Shown piece by piece: positions 20,417 to 29,895 of a DNA stretch of 64,000 nt. Position numbers and translations under genes: made by a program. Origin of the DNA: JAHEFT01 sp963766195 (GTDB lineage Bacteria > Pseudomonadota > Gammaproteobacteria > Xanthomonadales > SZUA-36). Position 1 is the first letter of the stretch; each line of letters starts with the position of its first letter. The notes under the pieces are model-generated. The model worked only from the letters and a program-made list of their open reading frames with translations. It did not search any database and was not told the origin of the DNA. Location: the NCBI GenBank assembly GCA_963766195.1, contig CAVXYY010000005.1, positions 992,001 to 1,056,000 on the forward strand. Reading direction: 5' to 3'.

Positions 20417-21210
20417 ATGTCTTCAAGCTGATGCGGGTGGTGCTGCTGTTGAGCGTGCTGTTCGTCATCCTGATCAGTACGTGGATGACGGAAAAGCGCA
20501 TGGCCGCCTGGGAGCGGCCCATTCTCGTGACGATTTATCCGATCGTCGCGGATGAAAGACCGGCTACCCGGGAGTACGTGGATAAAATCGACTTCCGGGC
20601 TTTCGAAGAAATAAACCGTTTCATGAGCGAGCAATCCCGGCCTTACGGTTTCACGGTTACGCCGGCATTTCGCTTCCAGGTCGCCACGCCCGGCGTTGAG
20701 CTTCCGCCGCCGGTTCCGGGCCAGTTCGATCCGGCCGCGATCGGCTGGTGGAGCCTGAAAATGCGCTGGTGGGCCTGGATGAGAGACCTTGAGGACGACC
20801 TGGTCTCGCCGGATATCCAGATGTTTGTGCTTTACCACAGCCTGGACGGGGAAAACGAAACAGGTATTTCAGTGGGTATGCGCAAAGGGCGTTACGGCCT
20901 GGTGAAGGCCTATGCACTGAACTCGATGAACTCGAGCAACCTGATCATTTTCACGCACGAAATGTTGCACGTGCTGGGCGCTTCCGATAAATACGTCCTT
21001 TCCAGCGGAGAACCCATTTTCCCCGAAGGTTACGCCGATCCGGACCGCAGGCCGCTGTTCCCGCAGCATCGGGCCGAGATCATGGGCGTGCGGATTCCCA
21101 TCAATTCGTTTTCATCGGTGATGCCGGATTCATTGGATCAATGCAAAATTGGCAGGCAAACGGCTGAAGAAATCGGTTTTTTTGCCCAGCTGAACAGGCA
21201 CCAGCCCTGA
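20413..21210 (+). CDS. Putative membrane-anchored metalloprotease with metzincin-type motif
   Basis: I do not recognise a named family. The 265-residue product has an N-terminal hydrophobic helix (about residues 8-23) and then a predicted periplasmic domain. Residues 182-192 read HEMLHVLGASD, fitting HExxHxxGxxD, the zinc site of metzincin-like peptidases. A later VMPDSLDQC could hold a Met-turn, but that is speculative. Start uncertain: TTG at 20413 overlaps the pmbA stop (TTGA) but lies only one base from AGGAG; the ATG at 20431 still leaves most of the helix. Its position directly behind pmbA suggests cotranscription. Confidence 0.6.
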   Translation: MNVFKLMRVVLLLSVLFVILISTWMTEKRMAAWERPILVTIYPIVADERPATREYVDKIDFRAFEEINRFMSEQSRPYGFTVTPAFRFQVATPGVELPPPVPGQFDPAAIGWWSLKMRWWAWMRDLEDDLVSPDIQMFVLYHSLDGENETGISVGMRKGRYGLVKAYALNSMNSSNLIIFTHEMLHVLGASDKYVLSSGEPIFPEGYADPDRRPLFPQHRAEIMGVRIPINSFSSVMPDSLDQCKIGRQTAEEIGFFAQLNRHQP

Positions 21211-21231
21211 ATGGCGATACCGGTCTTCACG

Positions 21232-21263
21232 AAATTGATTCCTCTTCGCATGACCGGAATCAA
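21232..21263 (+). terminator. Hairpin after the metalloprotease gene, possible terminator
   Basis: TTGATTCC (21235-21242) pairs with GGAATCAA (21256-21263) around a 13-base loop, and the stem can be extended by AAA/TTT with one bulge. There is no long T-tract, so termination is only a suggestion. Confidence 0.4.
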
Positions 21264-21345
21264 ATTTGGCAACTTCGCTCCTTGTGATATTGCCGGTGCA
21301 TGGTTATTCTAGCGCCCGTTTATAACTTACCCTGAAGGATAGTCC

Positions 21346-22098
21346 ATGCGCAGAATCCTGGTTGCTGGAAATTGGAAAATGCACGGTTCACGCGCCATGG
21401 TGAAAGAACTCCTTGCGGGCTTGCTGGCGGGCGCCGGAAATGAAAACGGCACTGACCTGGCGGTCTTCCCGCCTTTTCCCTATCTGTGCGATGCGCAGGC
21501 GATGCTCAAAGGCAGCCCGATATCCTGGGGCGCACAAACCCTGAACCCGGTTGCACAGGGTGCGCACACGGGCGAAGTGTCCGCCGGCATGTTGCTGGAT
21601 TTCGGATGCCGTTACGTACTGGTCGGGCATTCCGAGAGGCGCACGATTTACGGCGAATCGGATGAAGACGTCGCGGAGCGTTTTGAGGCTGCACTGGCCG
21701 CAGGGCTGGAACCGGTGCTGTGCGTGGGCGAGACGCTGGAAGAGCGTGAACGCGGCGAGACGGAATCGGTCGTGGACCGGCAAATCAATGCCGTGCTGGA
21801 CCGTTGCGGCATTGGCGGGTTTGCGCGGGCGGTCGTGGCTTATGAGCCTGTTTGGGCGATTGGAACCGGTAAGACGGCGTCTCCGGACCAGGCCCAGGCA
21901 GTTCATGCATTCATACGTGACAAATTTGTTTCTCAGGATGATATAATCGCCGGTCAATTACGTATCTTGTACGGTGGCAGCGTGAATGGGTCCAATGCCG
22001 CCGAATTATTTGCCCGGGACGATATCGATGGCGGGCTCGTGGGAGGAGCCTCGCTCAAGGTCGGGGATTTCCTCGCCATTCGCAACGCTGTCGCTTGA
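21346..22098 (+). CDS. tpiA: Triosephosphate isomerase
   Basis: Interconverts dihydroxyacetone phosphate and glyceraldehyde 3-phosphate in glycolysis. Catalytic residues are visible: Lys in AGNWKMHG, His in VGHSERR and Glu in VAYEPVWAIGTGKTA, plus the phosphate loop YGGSVNGSNA. 250 residues. secG follows 25 bases later, the usual tpiA-secG pair. A TATAAC box at 21321-21326 lies just upstream, but I see no convincing -35. Confidence 0.97.
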   Translation: MRRILVAGNWKMHGSRAMVKELLAGLLAGAGNENGTDLAVFPPFPYLCDAQAMLKGSPISWGAQTLNPVAQGAHTGEVSAGMLLDFGCRYVLVGHSERRTIYGESDEDVAERFEAALAAGLEPVLCVGETLEERERGETESVVDRQINAVLDRCGIGGFARAVVAYEPVWAIGTGKTASPDQAQAVHAFIRDKFVSQDDIIAGQLRILYGGSVNGSNAAELFARDDIDGGLVGGASLKVGDFLAIRNAVA

Positions 22099-22123
22099 TG
22101 TTCCCTGAGAATCGGATTTTTTT

Positions 22124-22594
22124 ATGCAAGTATTAAATATATTTCATGTACTTATAGCCATTGCGCTGGTGGCCCTCGTTTTGGTTCAGAAGGGGCAGGG
22201 CGCGACTGCCGGCGCTGCATTTGGCAGCGGCGCTTCCGGCACGGTTTTCGGCGCCAGGGGTGCGGGAAACTTCCTCACCCGCTCGACGTGGGTGCTGGCG
22301 ACCCTGTTCTGCGCCATCAGCCTGACGATGGCGGTGATGATTTCCAGGATCACAGCTGCGCCTGAAGAGGATCTCGGCGTCATCGGTTCAGTGCAGGTTG
22401 CCCCCGCAGTTGAAGTTACCGCGCCGGGCGGAGAACAATCGGTCACGTCGGATGAACCAATGGTCACCGATGTACCTGCTTTCGACGCCGCCGGTGACGT
22501 GGTGCCGGAGCCGGCAGCGAACGCCATTACCGAAGAAGCCGAGCCGGTGGAAGACACAGAAGATAGTTCGGGGTCGGACAACGGCGATAGCTGA
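22124..22594 (+). CDS. secG: Protein-export membrane protein SecG
   Basis: Accessory subunit of the SecYEG translocon. Two transmembrane helices (about residues 3-20 and 53-72) flank the conserved VQKGQGATAGAAFGSGASGTVFG loop (given in parts: VQKGQGATAGAAFG, GSGASGTVFGARG). At 156 residues it is longer than the E. coli protein because of an acidic, proline- and glutamate-rich C-terminal tail. Followed by tRNA-Leu and the nuo operon. Confidence 0.93.
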   Translation: MQVLNIFHVLIAIALVALVLVQKGQGATAGAAFGSGASGTVFGARGAGNFLTRSTWVLATLFCAISLTMAVMISRITAAPEEDLGVIGSVQVAPAVEVTAPGGEQSVTSDEPMVTDVPAFDAAGDVVPEPAANAITEEAEPVEDTEDSSGSDNGDS

Positions 22595-22610
22595 GTCCGG
22601 GTGAAGACGG

Positions 22611-22695
22611 GCCCAAGTGGTGGAATTGGTAGACACGCTATCTTGAGGGGGTAGTGGCGACAGCCGTGCCGGTTCGAGTCCGGCCTTGGGCACCA
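22611..22695 (+). tRNA. tRNA-Leu (anticodon GAG), CCA encoded
   Basis: An 85-base type II tRNA. The acceptor GCCCAAG pairs with CTTGGGC, then ACCA. The D-arm contains TGGTGGAATTGGTAGACACG. The anticodon stem CTATC/GGTAG carries the loop TTGAGGG, giving anticodon GAG. A short variable arm follows, and the T-arm reads GCCGGTTCGAGTCCGGC. It closely resembles E. coli leuU, which likewise follows secG. Confidence 0.97.
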
Positions 22696-22745
22696 TAATT
22701 TAATAAAAACCGGTGACAGATCACCGGCCAAAAAGAGAGACGAGC

Positions 22746-23114
22746 ATGCTCGCAGAATATTTTCCGGTTCTGATCTTTCTCGCGATATCTGTCGCATTGG
22801 GTATCGTACTCCTGGCCACGGGCGGAATACTGGGTAAGTTACTCGACCATGCCAGCCCCAATAGCGAAAAGTCCTCTCCCTATGAATGCGGCTTCGAGGC
22901 TTTCGAGGACGCCCGATCCAAATTCGATGTCCGTTATTACCTCGTCGCCATCCTGTTCATTATTTTTGACCTTGAAATTGCATTCCTGATTCCCTGGGCA
23001 CTGGTGCTGGACAAGCTCGGGGTTTTTGGCCTCATGGCCATGACCGTATTTGTCGCTGAACTCATCATCGGGTTCTTTTTCGTCTGGAAAAAAGGAGCAC
23101 TGGAATGGGAATGA
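22746..23114 (+). CDS. nuoA: NADH-quinone oxidoreductase subunit A
   Basis: Small membrane subunit of complex I at the quinone-site junction. Three helices; conserved SPYECGFEAFEDARSKFDVR and LVAILFIIFDLEIAFLIPWA. 122 residues from the ATG at 22746, which follows GAGAGACGAGC. An in-frame upstream ATG at 22713 adds residues without family likeness. First gene of the nuo operon, starting 50 bases after the tRNA-Leu; its end overlaps nuoB by 10 bases. Confidence 0.96.
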   Translation: MLAEYFPVLIFLAISVALGIVLLATGGILGKLLDHASPNSEKSSPYECGFEAFEDARSKFDVRYYLVAILFIIFDLEIAFLIPWALVLDKLGVFGLMAMTVFVAELIIGFFFVWKKGALEWE

Positions 23115-23638
23115 ACAATCCCGTCCCGTTGGACTCGGTTGACGATATTCTTCGTCCGAATGCCGACGCCAACCCCCTGCTGGATCGCGGCATGGTCACC
23201 ACCAGCCTGGATGCGCTGCTCAACTGGGCTCGCACCGGGTCGATGTGGCCGATGACGTTTGGACTGGCTTGCTGTGCGGTTGAAATGATGCAGGCAGGAG
23301 CGTCCCGTTATGACCTGGATCGTTTCGGCGTGATCTTCCGCCCCAGTCCGAGGCAGTCAGACGTAATGATCGTAGCCGGCACACTCACCAACAAGATGGC
23401 GCCGGCCTTTCGAAAAGTCTACGACCAGATGCCCAATCCAAAATGGGTCATCTCGATGGGTTCGTGCGCTAACGGTGGCGGTTACTACCACTATGCATAC
23501 TCGGTTACGCGGGGATGTGACCGCGTGGTTCCTGTGGACGTTTACATACCGGGCTGTCCGCCGACAGCCGAAGCATTGATTTACGGCATTCTCCAGTTGC
23601 AGGCGAAAATTCGCCGCGAATCCACGATCGCAAGGTAG
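23105..23638 (+). CDS. nuoB: NADH-quinone oxidoreductase subunit B
   Basis: Carries iron-sulfur cluster N2, the last electron carrier before quinone. Cluster cysteines are in FGLACCAVEMM, SMGSCANGGGYYHYAY and YIPGCPPTAEALIYG. 177 residues, usual length. It overlaps nuoA and is followed after four bases by nuoC. Confidence 0.97.
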   Translation: MGMNNPVPLDSVDDILRPNADANPLLDRGMVTTSLDALLNWARTGSMWPMTFGLACCAVEMMQAGASRYDLDRFGVIFRPSPRQSDVMIVAGTLTNKMAPAFRKVYDQMPNPKWVISMGSCANGGGYYHYAYSVTRGCDRVVPVDVYIPGCPPTAEALIYGILQLQAKIRRESTIAR

Positions 23639-23642
23639 CGAT

Positions 23643-24414
23643 ATGAGCGAAGCAGAAAAAGCCATTGCGGAACGGCTAAGCACCCGATTCGAAAACCGGG
23701 TGGCTCTCGGTGAATCCCAGAGCGGCATCCTGACGATGGAAGTGGAAACCCATTCCTGGCTGGAAGTCTGCCGGGTTCTCAGGGACGAAGACGAATTCAG
23801 TTTTGAGCAGCTTACTGACCTGTGTGGCGTGGATTACCTCAGTTACGGCCAGTCTGAATGGGATACGGACGAGCGCCTCCAGCGAGGGCTTCAGCAGAGG
23901 CGTTGAAGGCATGGGTTCCGGCCGTTTTGATTGGGCGGACAGGCCAACGGACGAAGGCATGAAGCGGCGTTTCGGCGTGGTCGTGCACCTTCTGTCACTG
24001 AAGCATAACCGCCGTCTGAGGATTCGTTGTTTTGCGCCCGATGAAGGTATGCCGATCGTACCTTCGCTGGTCGAAATATGGAGTTCAGCCAACTGGTACG
24101 AGCGCGAGGCATTTGACCTGTTCGGGATCGTATTCGAGGGCCACCCTGACCTGCGGCGGATCATGACGGATTACGGCTTTACCGGTCATCCTTTCCGCAA
24201 GGATTTCCCGCTGATCGGCAATGTTGCAGTCCGGTATGACAGCCAGAAAAAACGCGTGGTCTATGAGCCGGTGGAAATCGAGTCGCGGGTCGGTGTGCCA
24301 CGTGTTTTGAGGAACGATTCGCGCTACGTAACAGATGAATATGACCAGGCTGCTGAAGCCGCGGCAGAACAGGAAGCCGCAAAAAACAAGGCAGCCGGCG
24401 GGCAGGAAAACTGA
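23643..24414 (+). CDS. nuoC: NADH-quinone oxidoreductase subunit C, frameshifted
   Basis: The 30-kDa peripheral-arm subunit of complex I, here separate from nuoD. The N-terminal part ends in LTDLCGVDYLSYGQSEWDT. One extra base in the GG at 23867-23868 breaks the frame, and removing it continues TSASSEGFSRGVEG. Downstream come FGVVVHLLSLKHNRRLRIR, the signature WYEREAFDLFGIVFEGHPD, LRRIMTDYGFTGHPFRKDFP and an alanine/glutamine-rich tail. Corrected length is 256 residues. Confidence 0.93.
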
Positions 24415-24415
24415 G

Positions 24416-25669
24416 ATGGCTGAAATACGCAACTACACGATGAATTTCGGCCCCCAGCATCCGGCGGCACACGGAGTGTTGCGCCTGGTGCTGGAGATGG
24501 ATGGAGAAACCGTGGTCCGGGCGGATCCACATGTGGGGCTGCTCCATCGCGCAACCGAAAAGCTCGCCGAAAGCAAGCCGTTCAACCAGTCCATCGGCTA
24601 CCTGGACCGTCTCGATTACATGTCGATGATGTGCAACGAACATGCTTATGTCCGCGCCATTGAACAACTGCTCGGGATAGAACCGCCTCCCCGTGCACAA
24701 TGGATTCGCACGATGTTCGACGAGATCACCCGGTTTTCCAACCACCTGCTGTGGATCGCATCCTGCGGAATCGACCTCGGAGCCATGACCGTTTTCCTGT
24801 ACGCGTTTCGCGAACGGGAGATGGTCATGGATATGTACGAAGCTGTGTCCGGCGCGCGGATGCACGCTGCTTATTACCGGCCCGGCGGGGTGTACCGCGA
24901 TCTGCCGGAGACGATGCCTGTCTACCCGGAAACGCGCTGGACCAAGGGTAAGAGCCTGAAACGCCGAAACGAGTGGCGGGAAGGGTCTTTGCTTGATTTC
25001 ATCGAGGCGTTCGCCGCCGATGTGCCGGACAAGATCGATGAATACGAAACCCTGCTGACGAACAACCGGATCTGGAAACAGCGCACGGTTGGAATCGGCG
25101 TGGTATCACCGGAGAAAGCGCTGCAGATGGGTTGCTCCGGCGTGATGCTGCGCGGCTCTGGCGTGGAATGGGACCTGCGCAAGAAGCAACCCTACGCGAT
25201 GTACGACCAGGTCGACTTCGATATTCCGGTAGGTGTCGGCGGAGATTGCTACGACCGTTACCTGGTGCGCGTCGAAGAAATGCGTCAATCAGCGAAAATC
25301 ATCCTGCAATGCGTGGACTGGCTGAAAAAAAATCCGGGTAACGTAATGCTCAAGAATTTCAAAGTCATCCCGCCGGAACGCGAAGAAATGAAGGATGACA
25401 TGGAAGCCCTGATCCACCATTTCAAACTGTTCACCGAGGGTTATTGTGTGCCCGAGGGAGAAACCTATGCAGCCGTCGAGGCGCCAAAGGGCGAATTCGG
25501 CTGTTACCTGGTTTCAGACGGCGCGAACAAGCCTTTCCGGGCGCATTTCCGGGCTCCCGGTTTTGCTCACCTGTCAGGCATCAACGAAATGGCCCGGGGG
25601 CACATGCTGGCTGATACCGTCGCCATCATCAGCACCCTTGACCTGGTGTTCGGTGAGGTCGACCGCTGA
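24416..25669 (+). CDS. nuoD: NADH-quinone oxidoreductase subunit D
   Basis: The 49-kDa subunit, lining the quinone cavity with NuoB. MNFGPQHPAAHGVLRLVLEM (20 residues) marks the N-terminus; IGYLDRLDYMSMMCNEHAY and the C-terminal DTVAIISTLDLVFGEVDR are family-typical. 417 residues from the ATG at 24416, one base after the nuoC stop. The stop overlaps the nuoE start (TGATG). Confidence 0.97.
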   Translation: MAEIRNYTMNFGPQHPAAHGVLRLVLEMDGETVVRADPHVGLLHRATEKLAESKPFNQSIGYLDRLDYMSMMCNEHAYVRAIEQLLGIEPPPRAQWIRTMFDEITRFSNHLLWIASCGIDLGAMTVFLYAFREREMVMDMYEAVSGARMHAAYYRPGGVYRDLPETMPVYPETRWTKGKSLKRRNEWREGSLLDFIEAFAADVPDKIDEYETLLTNNRIWKQRTVGIGVVSPEKALQMGCSGVMLRGSGVEWDLRKKQPYAMYDQVDFDIPVGVGGDCYDRYLVRVEEMRQSAKIILQCVDWLKKNPGNVMLKNFKVIPPEREEMKDDMEALIHHFKLFTEGYCVPEGETYAAVEAPKGEFGCYLVSDGANKPFRAHFRAPGFAHLSGINEMARGHMLADTVAIISTLDLVFGEVDR

Positions 25670-26196
25670 TGGCGTCCCGGACCGAAATGAAAAACGAAAT
25701 TACCGACAACGGTGTTGCCATGCTGACCGAAAAAACCCGGAAGACCATTGATCACTGGGTAGCGAAATTTCCGCAAGACAAGAAGCGCTCGGCGCTGATC
25801 CAGTCACTGATTGCCGCGCAGGAACAGAACGGCGGGTGGATCACCCGCGACCTGACGGAAGCCGTGGCTGCTTACCTGGATTTGCCTCCGGTCTGGGCGC
25901 ATGAAGTGGTGTCTTTTTATTCGATGTTTTTCACCGAGCCTGTCGGAAGGCACAAGGTCAATATCTGCACCAACATTTCTTGCTGGCTGAACGGCGCCGA
26001 AGAAATGGTCGGTCATGCGGAAAAGAAACTCGGGGTAAACCTCGGCGAAACAACCTCGGACGGACGGATCACGCTGGTCCGGGAAGAAGAATGCCTGGCC
26101 GGTTGCTGCGGCGCGCCGATGGCCGTGGTGGATGGTCATTACCACGAAAAACTCGATTTGAAGAAACTGGACGCCATTCTGGACGGGCTGGAGTAA
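25669..26196 (+). CDS. nuoE: NADH-quinone oxidoreductase subunit E
   Basis: Peripheral subunit with the [2Fe-2S] cluster N1a. Cluster ligands sit in ICTNISCWLNG and EECLAGCCGAP; VVSFYSMFFTEPVGRHKV precedes them. 175 residues; another in-frame ATG close by (in NGVAMLTEK) could shorten it. Followed by nuoF after seven bases. Confidence 0.95.
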   Translation: MASRTEMKNEITDNGVAMLTEKTRKTIDHWVAKFPQDKKRSALIQSLIAAQEQNGGWITRDLTEAVAAYLDLPPVWAHEVVSFYSMFFTEPVGRHKVNICTNISCWLNGAEEMVGHAEKKLGVNLGETTSDGRITLVREEECLAGCCGAPMAVVDGHYHEKLDLKKLDAILDGLE

Positions 26197-26203
26197 CAAC
26201 GAC

Positions 26204-27499
26204 ATGGCAGAACATAACGTCGTATTCACGACGCTTCACGCCGACCAGCCCTGGTCGATGGACACCTACCTCTCGGTTGACGGCTATAAAGCCTGGCGCA
26301 AAGTCCTGGAGGAAAAAACCCCGCAGGAAGTGATCATCAGCACGGTCAAGGAGTCTGCCTTGCGCGGGCGCGGCGGCGCCGGCTTCCCGACCGGCCTGAA
26401 GTGGAGTTTCATGCCACGGTCGGCTCCGGTCCAGAAGTACATACTCTGCAATTCGGATGAATCCGAGCCGGGGACCTGCCATGACCGGGATATCCTGCGA
26501 TTCAATCCCCATGCGGTCATCGAAGGCATGGCCATCGCGGGTTACGCGATGGGTGCTACGGTCGGATACAACTACCTGCGTGGCGAGTTCCATCACGAAC
26601 CCTTCGAACGCTTCGAGCAGGCCCTGAAAGAGGCCTACGAGGCGGGGTTGCTGGGCGAGAACATCATGGGCTCCGGGGTGACGATGCACATTTACACGGC
26701 TCTTGGCGCCGGCGCCTACATCTGCGGGGAGGAAACCGCGCTGATGGAATCGCTCGAAGGCAAGAAAGGCCAGCCCCGTTTCAAGCCGCCATTTCCGGCC
26801 AATTTCGGGCTGTACGGCAATCCCAGCACCATCAACAACACGGAAACCCTGGCTTCGGTGCCCTCCATCATGCGCAATGGAGCCGACTGGTTTCTGAAAA
26901 TCGGCCGGCCGAACAATGGCGGTCCAAAATGTTTCTCGGTATCCGGGCACGTGGCCAATCCGGGTAATTTCGAAGTTCCCCTGGGAACCCCGTTTTCCGC
27001 ATTGCTGGAAATGGCCGGTGGCATGCGGCCCGGGCGTAAGCTCAAAGCAGTCATTCCGGGTGGGTCTTCAATGCCGGTATTGCCGGCTGACGTGATCATG
27101 GGCTGTGACATGGATTTCGATTCATTGAGCAAGGCGGGATCCGGCCTGGGTTCCGGCGCCGTGATCGTGATGGACGATACTACCTGCATGGTCAAGGCCT
27201 GCGAGCGAATTGCACAGTTCTACCACATGGAATCCTGCGGCCAGTGCACACCGTGCCGCGAGGGCACCGGGTGGATGCACCGGATGCTGAAACGGATCGT
27301 CGCCGGTCAAGGCAATGAGGGCGACCTCGAATTGCTGAAGTCGGCCGCCGGGCAAATAGAGGGTCACACGATCTGCGCCTTTGGCGAGGCAGCGGCCTGG
27401 CCGGTGCAGGGATTCCTGAGGCATTACTGGGAAGAATTCGACTTTTATATCAAGAACGGCCGCTCGATGGTTGAGGGGCGACAGGGGCTGGCCGCATGA
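26204..27499 (+). CDS. nuoF: NADH-quinone oxidoreductase subunit F (NADH- and FMN-binding)
   Basis: Oxidises NADH through FMN and cluster N3. The NADH-binding GRGGAGFPTGLKWSFMP, the FMN-site CNSDESEPGTCHDR, GAGAYICGEETALMESLEG and the [4Fe-4S] motif ESCGQCTPCREGTGWM are all present, with the fourth ligand in GHTICAFGEA. 431 residues. The stop overlaps the nuoG start by four bases. Confidence 0.97.
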   Translation: MAEHNVVFTTLHADQPWSMDTYLSVDGYKAWRKVLEEKTPQEVIISTVKESALRGRGGAGFPTGLKWSFMPRSAPVQKYILCNSDESEPGTCHDRDILRFNPHAVIEGMAIAGYAMGATVGYNYLRGEFHHEPFERFEQALKEAYEAGLLGENIMGSGVTMHIYTALGAGAYICGEETALMESLEGKKGQPRFKPPFPANFGLYGNPSTINNTETLASVPSIMRNGADWFLKIGRPNNGGPKCFSVSGHVANPGNFEVPLGTPFSALLEMAGGMRPGRKLKAVIPGGSSMPVLPADVIMGCDMDFDSLSKAGSGLGSGAVIVMDDTTCMVKACERIAQFYHMESCGQCTPCREGTGWMHRMLKRIVAGQGNEGDLELLKSAAGQIEGHTICAFGEAAAWPVQGFLRHYWEEFDFYIKNGRSMVEGRQGLAA

Positions 27500-29895
27500 G
27501 TGCCAAAATGGAACAGGCTGTGGAACAAGCCGTGGAAATGGTCAATATCGAGGTCAACGGGATTCCGCTCAAGGCTCCGAAAGGCTCGATGATCATCGAG
27601 GCCACGGACAAGGCCGGTATCGAGATACCCCGTTTTTGTTACCACCCGAAGCTGAGTATCGCGGCCAATTGCCGCATGTGCCTGGTGGACGTGGAGAAAA
27701 TGCCCAAGCCGATGCCGGCCTGCGCGACCCCGGTGATGGAGGGTATGAAAGTCTATACCGAATCACGCCGTGCCACCGACGCCCAGCATGGCGTGATGGA
27801 ATTCCTGCTGATCAATCATCCCCTGGATTGCCCGATCTGTGACCAGGGCGGGGAGTGCGAACTCCAGGACCAGGCCATGGGTTATGGCCGTTCGGTTTCC
27901 CGTTTCAGCGAACGCAAACGCGTCGTCAGGGACAAGAATGTCGGTCCGCTGGTGCAGACGGAAATGACCCGCTGTATCCACTGCACGCGTTGTGTCCGCT
28001 TCCTCGAGGAAATCGCCGGCACCAGCGAGATGGGTGGAGCAGGCCGCGGTGACCGCGTTGAAATCGGCACCTGCGTGCAAAACAGTATTAATTCCGAGTT
28101 ATCCGGCAATATCATAGACATATGTCCGGTTGGCGCACTCACCAACAAACCGTTCAGGTTTGCCGCGAGGGCATGGGAACTGGTGGCCAGGCCGTCTGTG
28201 GCGGTCCATGACGGAGTAGGTTCCAGCCTGTTCCACCATGTTCGCAGGGGCCGGGTGTTGCGCAGCGTGCCGCGTGACAATGAATCGACCAACGAAAGCT
28301 GGATGAGCGATCGTGACCGGTTCAGCCACATCGGCTTGTATACGGAAGACCGGGTTACCGCGCCGCAGGTCAAGGAAAACGGGGAATGGAAGATCGTTTC
28401 CTGGAATGAAGCCGCCGAAACCGTGGCCAGGATTTTGAGTCAAAACATCGAGACCAACGGCCCGGAACAGTTCGGTGCGCTGATGTCGCCGTCCGCAGCA
28501 TCCGAAGAATTTTTCCTGGCGCAGCGCCTGGTTCGCCGGCTGGGTTCGGGAAACATCGATCATCGCCTGCGTGAACAGGACTTTTCCGATGATCTTCCCG
28601 GTTCGGCCCCGGCGCCTTTTGAAAAGAAAATCGCAGCCGTTGAAAACAGCGACGTGGTGCTCCTGGTAGGAAGCAACCCCCGGGAAGAGGCGCCGCTGGT
28701 CGGTCATCGCATCCGGAAAGCCTGGAGAAACGGCGCCAGGATTTCCAGCATCAATCCGCTGGACTGGGAATTCACGTTTGAAACCAGCCTGGATGCCATT
28801 GTTGCGCCCCAGCGCATGGTCGGAGAACTGGCAGCATTAGCCGCCGCGGTCGAGAAAACCACCGGCAATCCGGCGCCCGCTTACCTGCGTGTCATCCTGG
28901 ATGGCGCCAAGAGCACTGAAAGCCACAACGCCCTGGCCACCCGTTTGCAGGAAGCGAAAAACGGCCTGGTTCTGCTGGGTCAGTCAGGTATGAGCCACCC
29001 CGACGCAGCCTGGCTGCGCTCGCTGTCGGCTTACATTGCTGGGGCGACCGGTGCCGCATTCAACCGTTTGCCCCACGGCGGCAACGCTGCGGGTGGCCGG
29101 TTGGCCGGTGCAGTGCCACACCATGGTCCCGGGGGTTGTGAAGCCCTTGCGGGTATGAATGCTGCGGAAATGCTGGCCTCCCCGAGGCAGTGTTACCTGC
29201 TCTGGGGAATCGAACCCGAGTACGATATCGATAACCCCGCCCGCGCGATGAGCGCGTTGCGCCAGGCCGGCAGCGTGATATCCGTCGTTTCCCATGCGTC
29301 TGAAACCCTGCGTGAAATTTCCGACGTGATTCTGCCGCTGGCGCCGCAGCCCGAGTCGGAAGGCAGCATGGTCAATTTCGACGGCTCGGTCATGAGCTAC
29401 AAAGCGGCTGGAACAGCGCCGGGAGAGACCCGGCCGGGCTGGAAAATCCTGCGCAGGATCGGAGCCGAAATGGGACTCGAGGGGTTTGATCAAATCAACG
29501 TCGAAGACGTATTGAGCGATTTGCTGACCGAACGTGACAAAACGGACCCGGTTTCGGGAGAGCCGTCGCTGACCGCACCCGGCTACGAAAACTCTCTTTA
29601 CAGGACGGGTGAATTACCCATGTATTCAATAGACATGTTGTGCCGGCGCTCAGAACCGCTGCAGCAAACTCAACAGGCCAGCAGTGCGTTCGTCGGGCTC
29701 AACCCCGAAGACGCAGCCCGCCTGGGTCTGGAACACGGGGTCATGGCAAGGGTCAGCCAGGGCGGAAGCCAGGCTGAACTCGAAGTCAGGGTCAGCAGCC
29801 GTGTACCGCCCGGTGGCGTTTGGTTGCGCAGCGCAACCCCCGCGACCCGCGAGTTCGGGCCTGCGGTGGCGCCGGTTTCTGTGGAGGTGGCGTGA
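27496..29895 (+). CDS. nuoG: NADH-quinone oxidoreductase subunit G
   Basis: Largest peripheral-arm subunit. The N-terminal ferredoxin-like domain has CYHPKLSIAANCRMCLVDV, then DCPICDQGGECELQDQAM (the HxxxCxxC region) and RCIHCTRCVRF with CPVGAL. The rest is a molybdopterin-oxidoreductase-like domain without cofactor. 799 residues, with a rather divergent C-terminal third. The stop overlaps the nuoH ATG. Confidence 0.95.
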   Translation: MSAKMEQAVEQAVEMVNIEVNGIPLKAPKGSMIIEATDKAGIEIPRFCYHPKLSIAANCRMCLVDVEKMPKPMPACATPVMEGMKVYTESRRATDAQHGVMEFLLINHPLDCPICDQGGECELQDQAMGYGRSVSRFSERKRVVRDKNVGPLVQTEMTRCIHCTRCVRFLEEIAGTSEMGGAGRGDRVEIGTCVQNSINSELSGNIIDICPVGALTNKPFRFAARAWELVARPSVAVHDGVGSSLFHHVRRGRVLRSVPRDNESTNESWMSDRDRFSHIGLYTEDRVTAPQVKENGEWKIVSWNEAAETVARILSQNIETNGPEQFGALMSPSAASEEFFLAQRLVRRLGSGNIDHRLREQDFSDDLPGSAPAPFEKKIAAVENSDVVLLVGSNPREEAPLVGHRIRKAWRNGARISSINPLDWEFTFETSLDAIVAPQRMVGELAALAAAVEKTTGNPAPAYLRVILDGAKSTESHNALATRLQEAKNGLVLLGQSGMSHPDAAWLRSLSAYIAGATGAAFNRLPHGGNAAGGRLAGAVPHHGPGGCEALAGMNAAEMLASPRQCYLLWGIEPEYDIDNPARAMSALRQAGSVISVVSHASETLREISDVILPLAPQPESEGSMVNFDGSVMSYKAAGTAPGETRPGWKILRRIGAEMGLEGFDQINVEDVLSDLLTERDKTDPVSGEPSLTAPGYENSLYRTGELPMYSIDMLCRRSEPLQQTQQASSAFVGLNPEDAARLGLEHGVMARVSQGGSQAELEVRVSSRVPPGGVWLRSATPATREFGPAVAPVSVEVA

